Assembly: GCA_013400975.1 (NCBI GenBank)
Contig: WBMZ01000215.1
Location: 62,001 to 126,000, forward strand
Direction of reading: 5' to 3'
DNA: 64,000 nt
From: Atrichornis clamosus
Lineage: Eukaryota > Chordata > Aves > Passeriformes > Menuridae
In this document: positions 12,501 through 26,671 of the stretch, one piece after another
How positions within the stretch are numbered: the first letter of the stretch is position 1
How the letters are laid out: every line of letters starts with the position of its first letter
The notes under the pieces: model-generated
What the model saw: the letters and a program-made list of their open reading frames with translations, nothing else
What the model was told of the DNA's origin: nothing
Databases searched by the model: none
Program-made: the position numbers and the translations under genes

Positions 12501-13802
12501 AGGTTAAAGCTAAACATAATGGTATTTAAAAAAAAAAAAAAAAAAAACAACAAACCCATTTGGAGCAAGTAAATAAAACAAAAAAGTGACAATGTTTTTT
12601 CTGAAGCCAGGTCACTATCTCACAGGAATCTCTGCTATATTCATAAAAGGTCTGGAAAAAAGAAATACAAAGGTGACAATCATGCAGTAACTGTCTAATT
12701 ATCACAGTAGAGAAAAAAACTACAGCATGCTGGAGAAACATCATATAATATTGAGATATCATGTAATAAAGCAACAGATGAATTTTGGAATTAAAAAGTA
12801 TAAAGTGACATACATAGTAAAAAAGACAGCCCTACCTTCTTGGTGTCAGGAGTTGAGTTGCTATTCTTTCCAGGAATGAGACTGGGGCAGAGTCTTCTAT
12901 GAGAATATCAACTCAGGAGCAGGCAAAATACCCAAGACAAATGCTAGAAACTACTTGTGAAGAGAACAGAAAAGCAAAAGGAAACAAAGTTATATCACAA
13001 TATTAATCCACATTATGCCTGCATCCTGAATACTGCACTAGATTCGGGTCCATTTGCCCATCTCAGAACTTATACAGAGGAACAGTAAAAGGTCCCCAAA
13101 GAAGCAGTATAGCTGATCAAAGGAACAAAGCAGCTTCAATGTATGGGATGCTCAAATAGACAGGATTGTGCAATGTGACAAAGGTATAGCAGAAGGGATT
13201 GGGGTCTAGAGAGTACCATGTGGAGTAGTGAAAGTGTACAGCAAAACAGTGTTCACTGTTTCTCCTCATACAATAACTAGGGGACTTCAAACAAAAGTGG
13301 CAGATTTAAAATAAGCACAAGAAAATACTACCATATAATAAACATATCAGGTACATGACTTTGCTGCAAGGTATGTAAAATGTCAAATATTTTGCACATT
13401 CAAATGGAATGTTTTCTGGAAGAAAATCGCACATAGAGCTCTTAAACATGATGATTCAGCTTTGCGATCTAAGAATGTCCTGACTCAAATCACTGGAAGT
13501 TTAAAAAACACTCTCAGGAAGCACTATAATCTGACTACTGTATTTCACATTCTCTTGGTCCTCCATTGATTACTCCATAAGGATCTAGTTCATTTAACTA
13601 TCAGGCATTCCTTCATAGCAATAATGAAGTACTATTAAATCCTTTGATAGAACATCTGACAAATTGGAATCGATGCTTTCCCCATCTGTGTCCTGAGTAA
13701 AATGTGGTCTGACCTGCCTACCTTGATCAGTAGCCACAGGAAGGACATATTTGTGTCTTTGCTCTTAAGACAGCTGAGAAACCATGGCACACTTCTCATT
13801 AG
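6532..13802. other. Non-coding stretch, nothing recognised
   Basis: About 7.3 kb with no supported gene or named repeat. Open frames are short, scattered on both strands and lack domain-like sequence. An uninterrupted A tract of about 20 bp lies at 12529-12547. This may be intergenic DNA between the divergent TMPRSS11-like gene and YTHDC1, or intron 1 of the former. Confidence 0.4.
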
Positions 13803-13856
13803 AATAGTTAAGTGGAAGGGTCCTACAAGGATCATCTAGTCTGACTGCCAAGAAAC
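13803..13856 (-). repeat. Short CR1 3'-end fragment
   Basis: 'gttaagtggaagggtcctac' followed by 'aaggatcatctagtctgactgcc' resembles the complement of an older CR1 subfamily 3' end. Only about 54 bp are recognisable. Confidence 0.55.
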
Positions 13857-16800
13857 TATAGGCACTGTGTTCTCAGCACTTTAGTGCATTAGGCTCCAGG
13901 TACAGACAGGCTTGTGCTCTGCAGCAGCAGGCGTTCCTAGCTACAGATAGCCCTCTCTGTATGGTCTGCACCTGATGACACATCAGACCGCAGAAAGCAG
14001 CCGCGGCGCCCCAGTTTAGATGGATGAAGTTTCTCTGATCTGAGAGATCCTAAAGCACCTCGTGTCCTGCACATGACCAAAATTTGCCACTGTTTTTTTT
14101 TTTTAATTAATTTCAGATATACACTGTCATTTTCTTAGATTTTCCCAAAGTTTGGCAGGTGAGGTATGGTATACAACAGGCACTTACCTGAAATCAAGGC
14201 AGGAAACTACTTTTTCTTTCACATGGGGACACTGAGATGACATGAGTGCATCAGTGATTGATGAGCCAAGCATGTTCTTCGTCTTTTCTCCTCCAAAAAT
14301 TGTACAGTTACCAAGGCATCTGCCAAGGAAACACAACCCCCTTTATTCATAACAATCCTAAATTAACGTTAGAATATAAAAGCCCTGAAAGAATCTTTGC
14401 ATTTACAGGTGCTCCTGGCAGATAAATTGCTTTTCCTTCAAGAAAAAGTCAACATAATTGCAGCTGCTGGGGCAGGCACCTCACCACACCTTTGTAGCCT
14501 CAAGTTTTAGAGAGTTCAGTCCTCAGGGCAGGACACTGCTACTGTATTGCAGTTGTGATCCACAGTCACATCTGGGAAAGAAAGAAAAGCTGCCCATTGG
14601 ACGTGAAAATTGGAATGGAAAGGTAAGACCTGTATAATTAAAGTCACAAAAAAGTTAGGAACACAGCTCTGTTGTTACCTATCACAAAGGCAAGTCCAAA
14701 TCCCATAGCTTATGCTTTTCCTCATGGTTGCATACAAATATCTCAGTTGCACACTAGCATATTAGCAATGTTTTAAATATTAAGCTAAAATATATTTTAA
14801 AACAGTTATTTTAAAGTATTCAGAAAAGGCAAATTCAAACTTCTGTATGAGGAAAAAAGCACAGTATACGCCCAACACACTTCACAACTTGGCTTGTCCC
14901 TTAGTTTGAGTATACTTTCATAAAAGGGAATATTCTTTATCAGGCCCACAAAAACAATAGCTACTAAACCTTTCCTTTCTGATTTTATTGAGAGAATATC
15001 TGTCATTATGAAACTTCAGGAAACGAGAGGAGCTTTCAATACATAAGGACCTTCATCCACATTTTGCTTTTTCACTTGGTAGCACCACTGTAGCTGAGAC
15101 TGTCATAGGGCTGTGATTGATTACCACTGCCAGAGGATCTGCTGCCAATTTTATTTTACTAATAGTCTGTTTAATTCAAGTCAAAACGTGCTTGGAACTT
15201 GAAGCCTTCATTCCAACTTGGGAGTCTGCTCTAGCCTGAATCTTAGTCTACCTGGTATGTCCAAACCAGATCCCTTGCTGATGTCAAGCCCCTCTAAACA
15301 TGAGAATCCAAGTAACCCTCAAGCACAGTAACTGCAGGAACTGAAGCTGGAAGAAACTTAACACAAAGCTAGACCTTAAAAAAATTTTTAATGATGTCTG
15401 AGCAGAAACACCTTATGGTAGCAAGGCATATATGTCACTTAATTAACCCTGATTCTGCTGTTAGAGAGAAAAAAGAAAATCCTTGAAGGGGTAGACAGGT
15501 GGCTCATTCCCAGAGGAGGTTCACAGCTTCATCTTAAGCCCTGAAGTTTCCTACACGGCTTGCACAGAGCTTAGAGTTTCCCCACAAAGAGCTCACCATC
15601 CCGTCTGGTTTGCAAATGCTCTGATACATTTAGTGTCACTTTTAGTGTCACCTACATAATCCCACATCCTGTGACTTCATTCTCATTTCTTGCACAAAGG
15701 GAACAGTAAGCAAGCCATAAGCAAACAAAGGTAAGTGCTGTTTCAGCCTTTGCAAAGGCATTTGATAGCTTCCTCCTTTCAGAACATTGCTTTGACTTGT
15801 CCCTAGCAAAACACTAACAGCATAGATTGCTTTGCTAGGAACTGTATCAGCACAAGATACAGAATATCCAGGATATTCTGTTCAGCAGCAACCAGTCCAA
15901 ACACCTTGTGTACAAGCTGGAAATCACCTACAGCAGAGCTTATAGCAAACTTGAATCTTCAGCTGTCTTTTTTTACTGCCGTACTATGAACTTAATTGAA
16001 CTCATGCATCGTGCAAGCAAATAGAGAGCGATCCAAAGCCAGTGGACACAGAAGTAATTTTTTATGTCTGTGACCTTTCACTTTTTTTTTTCCATCTTGT
16101 TTTTCTTCCTATGCCCTTAAGAGCAGACTGTGTAGTTTCACCTAAGGCTCTGAGTCAAGCAGCATTTACTCAGTCTCTCACCTAGGATAATCCATAAAAG
16201 CCCTCCTCCTTATTAAATTACTGTGTAGAAATTTTTTGTTTGGAGCCTCCCGCTGCCTTGTCAATCTCTCCCCTAATTGAGAAATATACATTATCCAGAA
16301 CTGCCCTGACTTGTAGAATGCTGAAGAATTGTCTTAAACACTAATCCATTAACAAGATCCTGCTCTACTAATGTGTCACTAGAATTGCTTCAGCAACCCT
16401 TGTGTCTCCTCCCCATCATGTTTGCCATGACAGCTCTCATTTTCTTCCGTAAATGCTCTTGAGACATGGACATGCCCACAGTACATACCATAGCCATAGT
16501 ATTTAACCTCTCCTTGGGTAGTTCTTGAAGCAAGAACAATCAGCTGCTGCTATAATGAATTGCCTGGGTAGGACTTGGTGCAAGAAGAGAAACTGATAGG
16601 CTGGTGCAGGTCTACAGATCACTCAAATCATCTTCACTGGGTTACCCAGTGCTGAGCTGTGCTAATACCCACTAGCTGAAGACTTCTTCCAATTACTACA
16701 GGGATGCCTATTCACGTACAGGTAGTGATACGTGCTTGGAGACTAAGCTAAAAGTCTTGCTAAAGGCAAAGTAAAAGAGGAGAGAAGGAACAGAGAGATT

Positions 16801-19800
16801 AAGCAAAAATATTTCTTCTTATAATTTGTTTTTGGATTTACATACACCCCTAGGGGATGGAAGATGACTCCAAAGAGTAAAGCAATTTGGTATTTGTGTG
16901 TTCTGCTTAACACAATTGTTTTACAAATCTAGTATTAAGATTAAGAGATATTTAATTAACTTACTCCTTTTGTGAAGGATGAAATTAACAGCATGACCAT
17001 GAGAGGACAAAAATATTTCCAGGTTACCATTAGTTTGTATAAAGAAGGAGACAATGAAAAGGAAGTCAATATGATCTTCAGCACAGCTCTGGTTTCTAAA
17101 CCAGAAAAGGGAAAGTGGTGGTGAGGAACAGTAAGATGAGAATCAAAAATACAGGAAATTAAACCTTGGAGCACTTGCCTGTGTAGGCTGAGGCTGCTAC
17201 AAATGACAAGGAACTAAACTCAGCTAAACAGAGGGGGAAAAAAAATCAGAAATTTATATTATTCTCATGTGCCCAAAAGGGAGAAAGAAAAATCTGAGGC
17301 TATAGCCCCAAATAAACAAATATCAATGTTAGAACTCCTGGAGAGCAAAAAAGAGCACCTCTTCAGTATTAGTTCAGTGGATGCTGCAGTCTCAAGATTC
17401 AGAAACCTTGTCACAGTCACACTAGGGATATACCAGACTCAGGGAATATGGAGCAAAGATACCAGCCAAGTAGCCACCAACACATGAGGGACAGAACCCT
17501 GCTGCATTTTATTGCTTCTGTCCATGACGTGCAAAGGTGCACGACACCATCCCCAGCAAGAACAGTGTTGCCCTGGCTGTCTAAAACTGCCTGTGCCTCC
17601 CAGTTCCAGTATTCAGAGAGGGCTTATTTTGGCAAACTGATCCAAATTCCCTCCTGCACTCAAAGTGTTCCAGAAGCAAAGACTAGCTGCAATCACGGAT
17701 GATTTATCTAGGAAGACTGGAGCTTCATCACCTGCGAGAAACAAAGGTACAGACCATGCTTTGGGTACCCTGTAACACTCAGCACCACAGAGAGTGCACA
17801 CGGTGGTTGGAGACAATCTTTTCATGACCAGCAACCTTCCACTGCAAGCACTGAGAGTCTGTGCTTCAAGATTTTTACTAGCTGGAACACAGCATTTCTA
17901 AGGATTAAGTTTTTTCAATTCTTTTAGATATAAGAGGACCGCTTCCACCCTGGTGCCAGTATTGCACATATTTACATTAAGGCAGAAGACATACATATGG
18001 AATGCTTAGCTATAACAGGACTGTAATAACAACACAGCAATGTTTTTGTGCTGAGCACATCATGATCTCACATGATCACACATGTGATGTCCCTGCAACC
18101 AGACAGGGTTCTCAGGATGGTTCACCCTTCCTGTCTGCTGAAACTGGGTGGGCGAGGCCCTGGTTTGGGTTGCTAAAAAAAGAGAATGCTGGTGCAGGGA
18201 ACCAGCCTTACAAAGCATTTGGGTGGGGACATGGAATCAAACAGTGCTGGCGACAGCTGTGTTTCCCAGGCTGTGTCCGCATACTGCAAATAGACCGTGT
18301 ACCTCCCTTACCTGGGGAGAGATGAGGCTCTTGGACTTAAGTGGAAAAAGCCTCCATGTCACCCAATCATCCCTGCCATGCAGACATTGCCAGGCAGCAT
18401 CTGTTCAGGGAGCCAGCTACAAGGAGAGAAGTTTTGCCAGTGATAAGTCAGCTCCTGTGCTGTGTCTATGCAAGGATAAGTCAGCAAGATGGAGGAGAGT
18501 ATCTCACTGGTACTCCTGAATAGTAGCTCATCCTTAAGTAGTCAGGTCCATCTTGACTAATCCTTTTTCCCCCACATTCTCTGGACTTGAGTGGAGGAAG
18601 CAGAGGAACCATTTAGAAGGGAGCAGAAATGGATACATGATGTTTAAAGAAAACAGACTGCACATTTTCCAATCATGTAAACTATCTTTCACCACACAGC
18701 TGATAGCATGAAGACACAGGGCAGGAAGAAACCACTCCATATATGAGCTGTCTCAGCTCACCCAGCAGTTTTCATTGCTGAGCCACAGAGGGAAGTGCTC
18801 TGAGCTTTGCCAGACTAACTACAGTGCTGTTCAGGTGAGGAAAACATGCACAAAGTTTGACTTTTCACCCTTCATCTGTCCACTGCCTTCCTAAAAGGAT
18901 GGCTTCCCTGTAGGATGGCACACAGAACAAGGCAATTTTGCTGCAAGGTGAGCTCAGGCCAGCACATGGCATCCCAGTCAGCTGATCAACAGCAACATCT
19001 GTGAAGTCCTCTCAGTTTTTACATACTCAAAGTCTCACAGTGAATATAAACAATTTGTCAGGGCCAGTGCATAATATTCATTAAACATAGGTCTTGCACC
19101 CAATTCTAGAAGAATTGCTTTGTATGAACAAGTGTTGCAAGACACATGTTCTAGCCAAGAGCTTTCATGACTGTATGACTTAGTCGCTAATATTAGCTAA
19201 GCTGCTAATAAATAACAGGAAATCTCTTTCCTTCCACACTGTAAAGACAGCCAATATTGTTACAACTTGAAGCCATGCAAATGCCCTCTGTGCCTGATCC
19301 AAAGCTCATCCAACACATCTGCTAGCACTAGCAGAATGTGAAAGTCTAGAAGTTTGTACGATTTTTAATTCAGGAAGGCAGTAATATTCACTCACACTGA
19401 CAGAGTCCACAAAACAAATGCTTTGCAAAGATGGTGACTCTTCAAGGATTTGGCACTTAACTTTGCACAGACTAGTGCTCATCCATTGTAAACAGTATTT
19501 TAGTTCGAATACTCCAGAAATTCCCCAGGCCAAGCCCTTGTAAAATGCTTGGCAACCCTAAATCTTATGGTGGTGATGACAAACATGTATTCAAGACATT
19601 CAGCCACACATGACATTCCCACAAGTCAGCAAAACCTGTACTGTCAAGAAAGAAAAGACTTCAACAAAAAAATTACAACTTTTCAAAGATATCTTTAACT
19701 GAAGTTGTCTCTGCTACCAGCAAGACCAGAATGAGTGCTAATCCATTTGAAAAGGAAAACAAATTTCCAGCATCTCCAGCTGCAGAGGGAGGGAGAAGCT

Positions 19801-22800
19801 CTTTTACTATTAGCTGTGCTCCAAACGTTGACGTACTTATGGTAAAACTACTACTAGCTGACACTTAAAAGCATCAGCTCCCCATCCCCTTAGCCCAGCA
19901 GTCAGGGGCTGCTGGAGTGGCTCTTCTGACTTTTCCTTCAAGACCAAAGGAGCTAACAGCAGGCAGCTCTGCCTGTGCTGACATCTCTATCATTCACAGG
20001 CTCGAAATGGTGCCCAGGAAGGGTGAGGATGTCACCAAGTCCTATGCGCCAGACCCAGGAGGTCATTTCAGATACCCCAAGGTGTCTCAGATAGTGTTAG
20101 AAGCCAATATGATGACAACTGAATCAAACTCAAGGGGACACTGCTCTTTCCAGAGCTCTTTCCACAGACAGAAATCTCCATTACACCAGCAGTATAATAC
20201 ATTTCAAGTATTCTCCCTGAAAGTTCTGCACTGATGGAGGAAAATTCCCAGACATGATCAGGTCAGAAAGTGCTGTTTATATCATAAATAATCCAGGATC
20301 CTTACATTGAAAATAACCTGTGGGAAACACTACTAAAATAATTCAGACTTAATTTTGCACCAAACCCAAAAGCTTTCACCTGGTATGCAGCTTAGTAGAC
20401 ATTTGTAATTATCCACACAAACAGTTCCAAGGATTTTTAGAAGAAAACAGCAAGCTCTACCTCTAGCACCTTTAAGAATCCTATGTTTGAAGATACAAGC
20501 TTGCCTTCCAAAGCCACATCTTTAACCCCCTATGCTGGCAGTTAAGATCACGAGACCCAAGTGTTGAGAGGTGGCCCTGCAAAGAGCTGAGGCTGAGGAG
20601 AGATGCCTGCTATCAGCCAAGTCACCACACATCAGCTAGTGACCAATTATCTGCTAAACTGTATTCACTAGTCAGCTGCCAACTGCAGGGTAACCTGAAC
20701 TTCCTTCCATCTGATTTATAACAACATGTTAAGCTAATATAATATTGCTCTGTGCTGTGATGGGATGGAAACAACCATGCAGTCAACATGACTCAGCCGA
20801 GCTGTACAGAGCTGAACAAAAGCAATCCAAAGGTCACCCCTTTTTCTGGCGTCCCTAACCATCCTTCCTGTAACACTGGGGTGCGGCACCTTTGCAGTAT
20901 TACTTGTAGTTAACTATTAACTCCTTCCCCTATCCTGACAGAAAATACATCAGGAAAAAATATTAGAAGAGAACATAAGAAACCTGTTAACCATGAATCT
21001 TTTCTTCCCTCTATCTCCCCTTCATGTCCTGTATCATTGTGGTCATCCTCACAAATAGCCCCAGGACCAGCTTACTTAATTTGTATGTAACCTCTCCTAA
21101 TTGATGTTGGAAAGAGGTGGAGCTGCTGCTGTAACAGCAAGAGGCAGTCTGTCACTAGCCACGAGATGCAAGATAAAAACCTAACAAGCAAAATTCTCCC
21201 ACACACTCTACCAAGGCCAGACAAAAGTCTAAATATAATCAGTTTGAGGAAATCTAAGCTCATGTTACTCTACTCCAAGTGTAATGTTTGCCAATAACTA
21301 GGAAAACTTAATTGTGTGAGTACTGAAGACTCATTTGTATTATTTAAGCTACTAGGTCTTCATTAGACATTCCCAACTGTTAAGTAGAGCAGCCTGCTTT
21401 GTTCTATTATTCATGACTGGAATAACATATGCTGCACTGCTTTATATTTCAGATTAAGGTCTCCATCTTTCAGTCTTGAAAACGAGTCTTCCTTGACCTT
21501 CCCCCATACCTCCACTGCTGGTGACAACAGCACTTCTTTCCTCTGTAAACTACAGGTTTTTAAATGACAGCTTGATTATGAGCTACATTCAGTTGCATCT
21601 CCAGGATGGAGAGGCCTAGTTGCTACTGCCTGAACAAACATCTAAGACAGGGGTTAAGAAAAAGCCTGCTGAAAATGGTGTATCAAAATATGAAAAATGC
21701 TTCACTAGGACCTAGGTTCTGACCACCTAAAACTTTAACCAACTTCTATACAGAAAGGAAAACCAGAATCAGTTTGCTGCTTGCAATGGCATGTTACTAA
21801 GGCATGATATATATTATATCTATACATATTTAATTTTAAAAAGGGGTGGTTTATTTCTCTTTAGTTCTTCATTCTCTTTCAAGAAAGTGAAGCCAAACAC
21901 TGAAAACCCAGTATGAACAAGTAGCCACTTGGCTCCACCTGGGAAAACACCAGTGCTTATTGTTAGATCATACAACCCCAACAGCAGAATTGGTCTCTGC
22001 CTGGAAGTGGCTCTGACTGCCAGTCCCTTCCCAGGGCCCATGTGTACTAGTGTCGAACACCTGGAACAGGGAGATGATCTGTCTGGACTGTACAGTGTTA
22101 TATTGCAGGTAGCTAGGCAATTCATATTCAGACACATCCTATCAATAAACTAAGGTTATAAAAGCTGTTGTTTTTCAGATACATCTACTCAGTGCTCCAC
22201 TAATGTGCTCCAGTATCGCTGTCCACATATCGCTGCCATACTGAGTTTAGCTGATCAGACATCTTCCAGAACTCAGTTTATCCATTTTAATGCTACCTGC
22301 AGGATGTCTGCCACACATCCGGTCCTCTGAGTGACAGCAGTGTGGGTGTGTTGGACCTATTCTTAGTGTCTCCCATCAGGTCTTGACAACCAAATGGATT
22401 AAACACTTATAAGAAATATGAAGGCTGTTTAAGGTCACCATACTGGAAGTCTGGACCAAGTTTATTCTCTTGTGACGAAAAAAGGCATTAGAAACAAGGG
22501 AGAAAAAGAGACAACACAGAGCAGAGGAAGGGAGAAGATGCCCTTCAAAAAGCTGGTGACATCTCCAAAGGCAGATGGCAAAAATAAACCGATTCATAAA
22601 ATGCCAACATAACAAAGAATCAGGGAAAGAGTCAATGAACAGTTTGGTCAGGACAAACTGGCTAATAAATCCTCTTTCAGCAGGTCAGGTAAAAAGTCCA
22701 TAGGACCAACAGACTATTGGACTATTAAAAGAGTACTGACAGAAGATTCATTCAAAACAGAAAGTTAAGGAAATTCTTCACACCAGCCTGGGGAAGTTTG

Positions 22801-25800
22801 TACTGTGGAATTTTTCTTTAGAAATAGGTTATCTCCTGTGTTCTCCCCAAAGTAAATGTCAGCAGAATTTTATTTTATTCATTCTTCTGTTACCACTTGC
22901 TAAGGTCAGGTAATCAACTCAACATTCAAAAATAACTCCCACAAAGTGGACGGGGAAGAAGTGGAGAACAGAAGCTTCTCCATCCTGAAGACTCAGACTT
23001 ATGACAGTAGCTAGGAAGGAGAGTTACGACATTAAAACCGGAGCTCGTTCTCCAGATGTTACTTCCCCACGTATAAGGTAGTTGACAAATCAGAGACCAT
23101 CAGCACATGACAATAAACACAAGAGCAGAAGTTGGACAGGCATCAAAATTTCTGTCATGTTCTTAGCTAAGCATCAAGAGGGAATGAGATGAAAAACCAA
23201 AGCCCTGAAGACCTCAGTAGCCTGCCTAGCAAAGCGGGAAGCAACCAAACATGCCTCCAAAACAGCAGGGGACCATGGAGTACAATAGTTTTAATCACTC
23301 TATTTTCTGATATCTCTGCCAACATTACTAAGCCCTTATAGCCAGAACAAGCCTCAGCCTTTCTCAAATAAAATGGAAGTACCTCTCTCTAATTTTCACT
23401 CCTTAAGTTAGCATGACACACAGGCAGAGATATCACACTAGAGAGGAGACATGACTTAACCACTTGCAGAACCAGGTTTAAGTTCCAGCACTTGTAAGAT
23501 TATCACGCAAAGTGAATGCTACAGGCATTTAGTGAAATTAAAAGCAATGAATTTACAGCGGGTTTTCACACATTATACAATTACTACCTTACTGCAATAT
23601 ACGAATGCGACAAACAGCTGTGTAATATTTATGAAAAGTATAAAGTAGGTGACTATTCAGCTTTAAATAACAGGGCACTTCTGGGCTGACATCACTGTTA
23701 CTTGTAACTGGAGGGAATTTGTCTCCAGCTGTGGCAACAAAGCAGAAGTCCTCACTTAGCACTTATCAAAGCAATCAGCAAATGGGTCATAAAAACAAGG
23801 ATCTCCCAAGGACATAACCTTCTGCACAACTGCCATTGGCCACTAAGACATAAGCTACCACATTAATTAAACCTGGATCACTGTAAGGTATGACTGTTCT
23901 GGTACTACCCAGCTGGCACTTAGATGATACATTACAAAGTTATAGAGGAAAAGAGAAAGAACATGCAACAAGAATATCCTTACAGTATCTCCCACGGCAG
24001 ATGACCTGATCATTGGACTATAGCCACTTCTAGTAGTTCAAAAGAAAAATGGAAATACAGGGGAATTAGTAGATCTGGGTTTGGATCTGTACCAGACTGG
24101 TATGATACCCAGAAAAAAAATACCACAGCCTGGTTTCTTATGGGGAAAAAGTCTTCTGCCATCACACTTCCTCTGTATTTACCCTCAATAGCTCAATGCC
24201 ACCATATGAAAGGGAGATGGTATTTACACTTGTACTAGTGAAACGCTGGAATTTGAACTCAGATCTTATATATACAAGGGAACTCTTACTAGTGAGGTGC
24301 TCAATGACACAGTCAACAACACTGGACAAAAGCCAGTCAGACAAAGATCCATACAAACCCCAATTCCTCAGCCTCCCTGCAACAGCAGGTATTTTGAGAA
24401 GGCAGCAAAAACGCTGACTTCAGTTCTATGAGCAGCACTAGCCATCCAGACAGGCAGACAGCAGGAGCTAGGACAGGCATGGCGGTATTGTTTAATGACT
24501 AAAGCCTCTGATCCCAGAAAACAGCAAAAAGTCTATTAATCGACTAATAGTGCCTGGTTCCTAACTCGGAAGAAAGCCAAGTCCTACTCTTCCATGCGAT
24601 AGCAGAAGGGGAAGCCACCGCAATGCACCGTTCCTTGCCAGCAGGTTCTCGAGAAGGCAGTGTCTGCACACCCCAGGCCAGCTGGAGCTGCCAAGCAGCC
24701 TGCCTGCACACAGCCATCTGTAGCAGCTCTCACCTGCTAAGCTGACCTCTTTAGCTGCATCTGTCAAGATATCTCTGGAGTGGCAAGCTCTGCAGAAATG
24801 TAAAAGACTTTGCAACTGAAAAGACAAATTTTACTAGAAACTAAAATTAACTTTTTAAGCGGAAAAAGCAAAGTGCCTACGCAAAATTAAAAAAACCCCA
24901 AAACATGCATAGGTAAGTCTCTCCTAAGAGACTTCTCCCCTTTTGCAGGTTTGATTCTGGTCATTCTGTTCGGTTTCTGGATTGCAGCAAACACAGTATA
25001 CTCCCGCCCCCAAGGATATTGCTCTATCACAAGAGGTGTGGTCACCTGCTCCCCAACTCTATAGCATTCCTCTATCAGGGGCAAACTCCCAGGGCTCTGG
25101 CATCCCTTTCACCACTAACCAGTCAAGCAGAGATTACATTCTAAGCCTTAGGTTTCGTGACCTTGTACTGTTCCCTTTATTCTTTTGAGAAAGCCAGACT
25201 TCATGTTGTTTGGCTGCCTTGATACTGCCCATACTTCCATACACAATTTAACTCCATCCATTTAAGAGTTTTTAATTCACTGACCAAATTGAACTACTTG
25301 GATGTGATGTGATCTGCTTGGTAACACGGATACTGAAACCTGTATCTTTCAGAAACAATCCCATAAGCACTGTAAGGTGGCTGTGCCACAAAATAGGGCC
25401 CATGCACTTTCCCACAGAAAAAGGGTAGCTGACAAACAAGGGGTCCACAAAATCCAGGAATGTCTTTTCCAAAGAGCTGTCAGCCTTCCAGGATGAGGAG
25501 ACAACACTGATCAGGAATCAAATCTGAAGGTTCCTGGCTTCCTCAGTGTCACAGTCAACATGTCAGACTTAAGATTAGAAGATAGTTACTGAAGTTGGAA
25601 CAAAATATCCACATCTCAAAATTATAGGCATGACAAGCAGAATAAGTGGAATTGATTAAGTTGAAATGATTAGTTGAGAAATTGAATTTTTTTAATGCTT
25701 TTGCCCTATAGAACAGCTTGAAAAAACCCTCAGTTTAAGTTTTGTTTCTAAGAAAAAATATAGAAGCCTTAAAACTGAAGTTATCTAGCACTGTCAGAAT

Positions 25801-26134
25801 GACCTTGAAGGGGAAAAAAAAACCCCACCAAACATATTTGTTCCCAAAGTAAAGTTATTTTTGCTGCTCTTTGGATTGTCAAGTTCTTATCTAATATATC
25901 CATGTTTGAAGCAACTATAATACCCAAGGAAGCCATAATTAAAATAATTAACCTATCATATACACATAGTTATTATTTCTACTTCAGTACTCGGAAGAAT
26001 TACTAACATGTTACTACATGACACAAATTTTAAAAGAACTTCAAAAGCAGCAGTTAGCAGGTTATAAAATAAAACAGGAGGCAATTAAAACTGTTCAACT
26101 CATTGCAGAGACTACTATCACAGGAGAGTGCACT
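13857..26134. other. Non-coding stretch with minor sequence symmetries only
   Basis: About 12 kb without a supported coding exon, RNA gene or named mobile element. Small structures seen are a near-perfect palindrome at 15859-15881, a direct repeat of 'ttagtgtcac' near 15630-15651, and a 7-bp inverted repeat (TCACATG/CATGTGA) at 18068-18087. Open frames reach at most 123 codons and look random. It is probably intergenic or a long protease intron. Confidence 0.4.
15859..15881. repeat. Perfect inverted repeat with 11-bp arms
   Basis: The arms ACAGAATATCC and GGATATTCTGT flank a single A. Every base pairs. No neighbouring gene or repeat edge explains it. Confidence 0.8.
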
Positions 26135-26671
26135 TGGTCTGGTTGGGATGAATTTTCTTCACAGCAGCCCATATGGTGCTGTGTTTTGGATTTGTGACCA
26201 AAACAGTATGGATAACACATCAATATTTTAGCTAATGCTGAACAGTATTTGCACAGCAACAACACCTTCTCTGCTTTCCACTCTACTTTTCCACTCCCTG
26301 CCAGCAAGTAGGCTAAAAGGTAGGCAAAAGGTTGGGAGGAGTCACTGACAGGACAGCTGACCCAAACTGATTAAAGCGATATTCCTCAGCACATAGCATT
26401 GTGCTTGGCAAAAATCCCTGGGGGTCATATTTTCCAAAGTAATTTTTGCTTAGAGACTGGCTGGGCATCCCATGCTTGTGGAAGGTGGAGAGTTACTGCC
26501 TTTGTGTCATTTGTTGTCCACACATGCACACCATCCTTCATTTAAAGTGTCTTGATCTCAACCCAAGAGTTTTTTTTGCATTTGCTCTTCTGATTCTCTC
26601 CCTCATCCGGCTGGGTGGGCCTGAGCCATCACCTGGTGATTAAGTGCTGACCAGGGTCAGCTCCTTCAGAA
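26135..26671 (+). mobile_element. Old ERV solo LTR (bird-type family shared with the fragment at 61.2 kb)
   Basis: It begins with 'tggtctggttgggatga', the diverged start of a common bird LTR (TG-TGCTGGTTTTGGCTGGGATA type). It keeps the internal block 'gacagctgacccaaactg' and the 3' part with 'gtcttgatctcaaccc' and 'ctgattctctccctcatcc'. The internal block matches the fragment near 61.45 kb. No retroviral internal region adjoins it, so it is a solo LTR. The ends are eroded and no target duplication was identified. Confidence 0.7.

Noticed and set aside
14175..14235. Minus-strand TTTCAG|GTAAGT as a protease first-exon donor
   Set aside because: The donor is good, but the upstream frame (ATG TGA) cannot encode the expected short N-terminus.
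19673..19864. Minus-strand 63-codon Ser/Thr-rich frame with hydrophobic segment
   Set aside because: It could suggest a small membrane protein exon, but has no recognised homology and no convincing splice sites.
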